This document shows, in pieces, positions 14,506 to 18,064 of a stretch of 18,064 bases of DNA. The notes under the pieces are model-generated. The model worked only from the letters and a program-made list of their open reading frames with translations. It was not told the DNA's origin and did no database searches. Position 1 is the first letter of the stretch. Every line of letters starts with the position of its first letter. This DNA comes from Myxococcales bacterium UBA5297 (GTDB taxonomy: Bacteria > Myxococcota > Myxococcia > Myxococcales > UBA5297), in assembly GCA_002408385.1 (NCBI GenBank), contig DHSB01000234.1, positions 25,478 through 43,541 on the forward strand, given 5' to 3'. A program made the position numbers and the translations under genes.

Positions 14506-15239
14506 GGGCGAGCTGGAGTCGGGGGACGCGGCGAGGCGCGCGCGCCGGCGAGAAGCTGCGCGAGCGCCGGGCCGAGCTCGCCGCGCCAGACCGGGCCGTG
14601 GCCGCAGTAGACGGTGCGGACCTCGAGCCTTTTGGCCGCAAAGCGCTCGAGGCTGGCGAGCGCCCTGTCGTAGTCATCGGAGAAATCGCAGCTCGGCAGG
14701 CAAAGCCGGGTGACCAGAGTGAAGGGGGGCAGCGCGTTGAGCAGTGCGTCGCCGCTGAAGAGCGTCGCTGACGGCTCATGGTGCAGGAAGACCGAGCCCG
14801 CGGTGTGGCCGGGTATCCAGTGGACCCGCAGTCCGGCGACGAGGTCGCCGTCCTCGAGCGGGCGGACGCAGCCGACACGCGCGGGGAAGTGATTTTCGAC
14901 CCAGCACATCGCGCCGGTGGCCGAGGCCTCGGCCGGCAGAGGCGGTGGCGGCCGCAGACCGGTCAGGCATTCGGCGTCGAGCCGATGCGCGTAGACCGGC
15001 ACCCCCTCGCTCCAGAAGCGCGCCGCGTTGGCGGCGTGGTCGCAGTGGCGATGGGTGAGGATTACCGCGCGCAGGTCGCGCGGGCGCAGCGAGCGGCGCT
15101 GGAGCCGAGCGAGCATCGCCGGCCACAGCGCCCAGAAGCCGGCGTCGACGAGCACCGGGCCCTCGCCCGCGTCCATCACCAGCCACGCGTTGGAGACCGG
15201 CTTGCCGAGACGAAAGACAGTCAGGTCGCTGGCTGGCAT
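14487..15239 (-). CDS. MBL-fold metallo-hydrolase
   Basis: A 250-residue metallo-beta-lactamase-fold hydrolase. The dinuclear metal site is complete: H63-R-H65-C-D67-H68 (THRHCDH), H145 in PGHTAGS, D164 in SGDALL, and H214 in CGHGP. This is the GloB/ribonuclease Z/lactonase-like superfamily; the substrate cannot be read from the motifs. There is no signal peptide, so it is probably cytoplasmic. The last 20-odd residues (SPRPPTPARPRSPRA) are Pro/Arg-rich and the final codons and TAG lie inside a copy of the dispersed repeat, so the natural C-terminus may have been replaced. The ribosome site before ATG is weak. It lies 24 bases downstream of the exported-protein gene in the same direction and is probably co-transcribed with it. 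Confidence 0.9.
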   Translation of the reverse strand: MPASDLTVFRLGKPVSNAWLVMDAGEGPVLVDAGFWALWPAMLARLQRRSLRPRDLRAVILTHRHCDHAANAARFWSEGVPVYAHRLDAECLTGLRPPPPLPAEASATGAMCWVENHFPARVGCVRPLEDGDLVAGLRVHWIPGHTAGSVFLHHEPSATLFSGDALLNALPPFTLVTRLCLPSCDFSDDYDRALASLERFAAKRLEVRTVYCGHGPVWRGELGPALAQLLAGARASPRPPTPARPRSPRA

Positions 15240-15263
15240 GGGGCGCTCTTCGCGGCGAGGCTC

Positions 15264-16019
15264 CTACTCCGCGTTCCAGTCGCTCGCTGGAAGGATCTTG
15301 AGCCCGGTGTCGAGCTCGTTGGTGCGGAAGCGCACGACTCGCAGCGGCCACTTGCGCGGGCGCTTCTCCTCGTGGGCGCCCTCTACGGTCTCGACCCAAA
15401 ACAGGTCGAGCTCGACGAGGTAGCTGCCCCTCCTGCCGGCCTTTTCGAGCAGCGGGCGAAAGGGGTTCTGCGGGTGCCAATAGACCTGCCTGTCGACCCG
15501 CGCGAGGTAGGCGAAGACCGGGTGACTCTGCGCGAAGCTGCGCGCCCGGTCCCGGATCGGCTCGAGCAGGCGCGCGGCCTCGCTCGCGGTCAGCTCCTGT
15601 GGCTGCATCCCGTCGGGCTCGCGGTTGCCGGCGACCATCGCGGCGAGCGCGACGCGCCCCGCCTTGTCGATAGCGGCCACGTTCTCGTGCAGGCTCTCGA
15701 GCCGGCCCTTCTCCTGCCGACTCTTCTCGCGGCCAACGATCTTCCAGTTCTCGATGGTGTAGATGTGCGCCATCAGCGTCGCGCCGCCGAGCAGGGACTC
15801 GAGGGGCTCCTCGCTGCCCTCGCGCGCGATCGCCATCAGATAAGCCTCGGCCAGCTTGCGCGCCTCGTCCTGCGCGTCGAGCCCGGCTTCGGTCTCGGTC
15901 ACCGCGGTCACCGCCGCGGGGACCTCGCGCCTTGGCGCCAGCTTGTCCTTCGCCGCGGCGACGGGTGAGAGGGGGATGGCAGAGACGACGAGGGCCAGAG
16001 CAAGCGGGCGAAGCAGCAT
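15264..16019 (-). CDS. Exported conserved-looking protein of unknown function
   Basis: A 251-residue protein with GGAGGA five bases before the ATG. Residues 1-22 are a clear Sec signal peptide (MLLRPLALALVVSAIPLSPVAAA) and cleavage is likely near residue 22-23. The mature part begins with a charged linker, then helical segments (QDEARKLAEAYLMAIAREG; LLGGATLMAHIYTIENWKIVGRE) and a C-terminal beta-rich half (GSYLVELDLFWVE, PLRVVRFRTNELDTGLKIL). The layout, a helical layer followed by long strands, recalls periplasmic NTF2-like proteins, but I do not recognise the family. A much longer open frame upstream on this strand is antisense to the PA14-OmpA gene and is not part of it. The gene is divergent from the OmpA gene across 207 bases and upstream of the MBL hydrolase. 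Confidence 0.8.
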   Translation of the reverse strand: MLLRPLALALVVSAIPLSPVAAAKDKLAPRREVPAAVTAVTETEAGLDAQDEARKLAEAYLMAIAREGSEEPLESLLGGATLMAHIYTIENWKIVGREKSRQEKGRLESLHENVAAIDKAGRVALAAMVAGNREPDGMQPQELTASEAARLLEPIRDRARSFAQSHPVFAYLARVDRQVYWHPQNPFRPLLEKAGRRGSYLVELDLFWVETVEGAHEEKRPRKWPLRVVRFRTNELDTGLKILPASDWNAE

Positions 16020-16226
16020 GAATCCTCCGGGGCCGAGCGACGGAGAGCATGCCCACCCGAAGGCCGGAAGGGCAAACAGCTCCCCGTCTCCGCGCCGTGC
16101 GCAAGTCGCGACGTAGGCGAGCAGACGAGCGCGCTCGATGCGAGAGCTTGGCCTTTCCGATTTCGCGCGGCGGTGTGGTAGCACTCCACCCAGCCGTCGG
16201 CCGGTCCATCCACGAAGGAGAAAGCC

Positions 16227-17303
16227 ATGGGACATCGGGCAACCACATTGCTCGCAGTGGTCATCGCGCTCTCGCTGGGCGGTCCGCTGGCGAGAGGCGA
16301 CGAGGACGACGAGGACGAGAGCGCCGAGGAAGTGGAGGAGGCGATGGGGGAGGAGGAGGAGGAAGACGAAGCAGAGGTCGACAGCTTCGGCCCGATTGAA
16401 AGGGCCCCAGACGACAAGAAGGCTGCGAAGGGCTCGTTCGGAACAAAGAACCCGGGCCTCTTCAATCTGAAGGGCGCCATCTACTTCCTGTCGCCGGACT
16501 GCGACGAGATGCCCGCGGACCTCGAGAAGCAGAAGCCGGCCGGGTTCATCTACACCGACAAGCTCGACGTGCCGCTTCGCGCGTTCGAGGAGGGCTTCCC
16601 GGGGGTCACCGATCGCTACGAGTATTTCGGCGTGGTCTACAGCGGAGTCTTCCAGATAGACAAACCAGGCAAGTACCGCTGGCGCCTGGTCTCCGACGAC
16701 GGCTCGCGCCTGTGGATCGACGACAAGCAGGTCATCGACCACGACGGCGTGCACGGCAACGAGGCCAAGGACGGGGCCATCGAGCTCGCCAAGGGGAGCC
16801 ACACCATCAAGGTCTGGTACTTCCAGGGTCCCGCCTTCGAGATCGCCCTCCAGCTCTTCATCAAGCCGCCGGGCGAGAAGGCGCGGCCCTTCCGGCTCCC
16901 GGACTATGCGGCCGACCTGTCGACCGCGCTGAAGAAGGTCCACGCGGAGGCGACCGCGGACGGCATCAAGATCAAGCTCGACTCGGCCATCCTCTTCGAC
17001 ACCGCGAAGTGGGACCTGAAGCCCTCGGCCATCGAGGCCATCGACGCGGTCGCCCAGGTCATCCGGGCTCATCCCGGGTGCTCGGTGCGCATCGACGGTC
17101 ACACCGATTCGGTCGGCGCGGACGCGGACAACCAGAAGCTCTCGGAGAAGCGCGCCGACTCGGTCAAGGCGGCGCTCGTCGCCAAGCAGATCTCCGCGGC
17201 GATGGAGTCCAAGGGCTTCGGCGAGACCCAGCCGACTGCCTCGAACGCGAACGAGAAGGGCCGGGCCCTCAACCGGCGCGTCGAGATCTTCATCAAGCCC
17301 TGA
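16227..17303 (+). CDS. PA14-OmpA fusion, peptidoglycan-anchored outer-membrane protein
   Basis: A 358-residue exported protein. Residues 1-24 form a signal peptide (TTLLAVVIALSLGGPLARG). Residues 25-52 are almost entirely Asp/Glu. Residues 80-215 form a PA14-type beta-barrel, a carbohydrate-binding module (YEYFGVVYSGVFQIDKPGKY, then WRLVSDDGSRLWIDDKQVIDHDG). Residues 248-356 form an OmpA-like domain with SAILFDTAKWDLKPSA, the peptidoglycan-binding D294 in GHTDSVG, LSEKRADSV and an arginine in NRRVEIF. The OmpA part should grip diaminopimelate in the cell wall, with the PA14 part displayed in the periplasm or outside. AAGGAG lies six bases before the ATG. It is divergent from the exported-protein gene and convergent with the PepSY-type gene. 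The order PA14 then OmpA without a membrane barrel is the notable feature. Confidence 0.92.
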   Translation: MGHRATTLLAVVIALSLGGPLARGDEDDEDESAEEVEEAMGEEEEEDEAEVDSFGPIERAPDDKKAAKGSFGTKNPGLFNLKGAIYFLSPDCDEMPADLEKQKPAGFIYTDKLDVPLRAFEEGFPGVTDRYEYFGVVYSGVFQIDKPGKYRWRLVSDDGSRLWIDDKQVIDHDGVHGNEAKDGAIELAKGSHTIKVWYFQGPAFEIALQLFIKPPGEKARPFRLPDYAADLSTALKKVHAEATADGIKIKLDSAILFDTAKWDLKPSAIEAIDAVAQVIRAHPGCSVRIDGHTDSVGADADNQKLSEKRADSVKAALVAKQISAAMESKGFGETQPTASNANEKGRALNRRVEIFIKP

Positions 17304-17399
17304 AGCGCAAGAGCGCCGCGGCGCGATTCCGGAGAGCCGGCCTTCGTGTCGGCCACCGAGCCTCTTCGTATCGCCCGCGCATCTGCCCGATGCCTCGAC

Positions 17400-17419
17400 G
17401 GGCGCATTGCCATGCGCCC
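17400..17419 (+). repeat. Perfect 8-bp hairpin in the convergent intergenic region
   Basis: GGGCGCAT and ATGCGCCC flank TGCC. The structure is symmetric enough to function on either strand between the two convergent genes. It resembles REP-like hairpins spread through other genomes; only one copy is in this window. Confidence 0.6.
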
Positions 17420-17424
17420 CTACC

Positions 17425-17452
17425 AACCCGCGACCGATCGTTTGGGTTTTTT
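17425..17452 (+). terminator. Candidate intrinsic terminator for the PA14-OmpA gene
   Basis: AACCC and GGGTT flank a 14-base loop and are followed directly by a run of T (GGGTTTTTT), the only T-run of this kind near a gene end in the window. The stem is short, so the call is tentative. Confidence 0.4.
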
Positions 17453-17530
17453 CCGGACGGCCGGCCTTTCCACCGGACCGCCGGCACGAAGGCACACGAA
17501 GGCTGGGGCTCCGGGCCTTCCGACTGCCGC

Positions 17531-18064
17531 CTACAGATAGCGCTTGAGCACGACCACGACTATCGGCAGCACTATCCCGGCGAGCGCGAGGATTCCCCCG
17601 CGCCCGCGCAGCCCCTGCCGGCCCCTGACGATCAGCGCTCCCGAGATTCCCAGGAAGATGAGGCACAGGGCGAAGGCGTCGGCGACGAAGGTCCAAGCGC
17701 CTTTGATTCGGTTGAGGTGCAGGTAGTTCGCGTCCCTGACCAGCGGGCGGTCACGCATCCTCGTACGCAGCGCCGTGCCGGTCGACGGCTCGTAGTCGAC
17801 GGTGTCGGCGTTGCCGGTCTCGAAGAAGAGGCTGAGCCGGTCGGGCCCGCGCCAGAAGGCGTTCTTCGGCCCGGCCTGACGACCGAGCGAGCGGGTCACC
17901 GACTCGATGAGCAGCCGCTCCTCCTCGCGGGTCATCGCGTCGAGGTCCGCCGCGATGGCCTCGCGACGCGCCTGGGGCAGGTCGCCGAGAAGCTCGGCCG
18001 GCGGGCCGAGCTTCACCACCTCCTGCTGCACCGACTGGTTGGGCCCGAGTTTGACAGTCGTTCG
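17531..18064 (-). CDS. PepSY-type membrane protein, C-terminal part (5' end outside window)
   Basis: The minus-strand frame is open to the window edge and stops with TAG at 17531-17533. An internal GTG at 18031 is not taken as the start because the frame continues upstream without a stop. The visible 177 residues have a hydrophilic region (QARREAIAADLDAMTREEERLL), then a beta-rich PepSY-like segment (DRLSLFFETGNADTVDYEPSTGTAL), then LHLNRIKGAWTFVADAFALCLIFLGISGALI, a second transmembrane helix (ILALAGIVLPIVVVVL) and a basic loop between them. This LN-x-x-KGAW-x-x-VAD-x-x-A arrangement is typical of PepSY-associated transmembrane proteins, which sit in the inner membrane, some with roles in metal or electron transfer. 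The precise role is unknown. Confidence 0.8.
   Translation of the reverse strand, partial: RTTVKLGPNQSVQQEVVKLGPPAELLGDLPQARREAIAADLDAMTREEERLLIESVTRSLGRQAGPKNAFWRGPDRLSLFFETGNADTVDYEPSTGTALRTRMRDRPLVRDANYLHLNRIKGAWTFVADAFALCLIFLGISGALIVRGRQGLRGRGGILALAGIVLPIVVVVLKRYL

Larger units (their letters stand above)
17304..17530 (+). other. Convergent intergenic region with repeat-like hairpins
   Basis: No gene is supported. It holds a loose relative of the 7657/7775 repeat (about 17336-17354), the hairpin at 17400-17419 and the terminator-like T-run at 17450, between two convergent genes. Confidence 0.5.

Noticed and set aside
15264..17696. 810-codon minus-strand frame covering the PA14-OmpA gene
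   Set aside because: Only its last 252 codons encode a plausible protein with signal peptide and ribosome site; the rest is antisense to a well-supported gene, a common effect in GC-rich DNA.

Overview
The window is uniformly GC-rich, densely coded chromosomal DNA. It carries a chemosensory operon, a lipoprotein with CDxLDNDCxG (MopE-type) metal-binding repeats, a PA14-OmpA fusion and many small exported proteins. This mix suggests Myxococcota or a related deltaproteobacterial lineage. That assignment is inference: there is no rRNA or tRNA to confirm it, and I see no transposase, integrase or CRISPR array.

Layout. (1) 1-3140 is a tightly overlapping chemosensory operon: the 3' end of a methyl-accepting chemotaxis protein, a HEAT-repeat protein started from TTG, cheR, and cheB started from GTG. 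A small exported NTF2-like protein follows at 3165. (2) 3802-7542 holds a thiamine-diphosphate (TPP) enzyme of the acetolactate-synthase type, a divergent ketoacyl-ACP synthase III (KASIII) homologue with Cys and Asn but apparently no catalytic His, and a stand-alone CheY-like receiver. (3) 8081-9723 holds a DgkA-type lipid kinase with a long membrane extension, overlapping by ATGA with a DUF1361 membrane protein. (4) 10057-11136 is the ribosome-assembly GTPase RsgA, probably transcribed from its own promoter. (5) 11137-12155 is a 1 kb stretch without a convincing gene. It contains two facing arrays of degenerate 20-21 bp units that form a large imperfect inverted repeat. (6) 12156-14339 encodes two predicted lipoproteins. 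(7) 14487-16019 on the minus strand encodes a metallo-beta-lactamase-fold hydrolase and an exported protein of unknown function. Divergent to these is the PA14-OmpA protein at 16227. The window closes with the 3' part of a minus-strand PepSY-type membrane protein.

The intergenic DNA is unusually structured. A dispersed 30-bp hairpin repeat occurs at 5612, 8878 (inverted), 8946 (interrupted) and 14467 (interrupted). Two copies lie inside the 5' part of the DUF1361 reading frame, and one supplies the last codons and stop of the hydrolase gene. A second family gives a 21-bp exact direct repeat at 7657 and 7775. Further strong hairpins lie at 5760, 7041, 7590, 11367, 12584 and 17400.

The most promising candidates for something undescribed are the TPP enzyme/KASIII gene pair with its altered active site, the 11457-11866 inverted array, and the way repeat DNA has been absorbed into gene ends.
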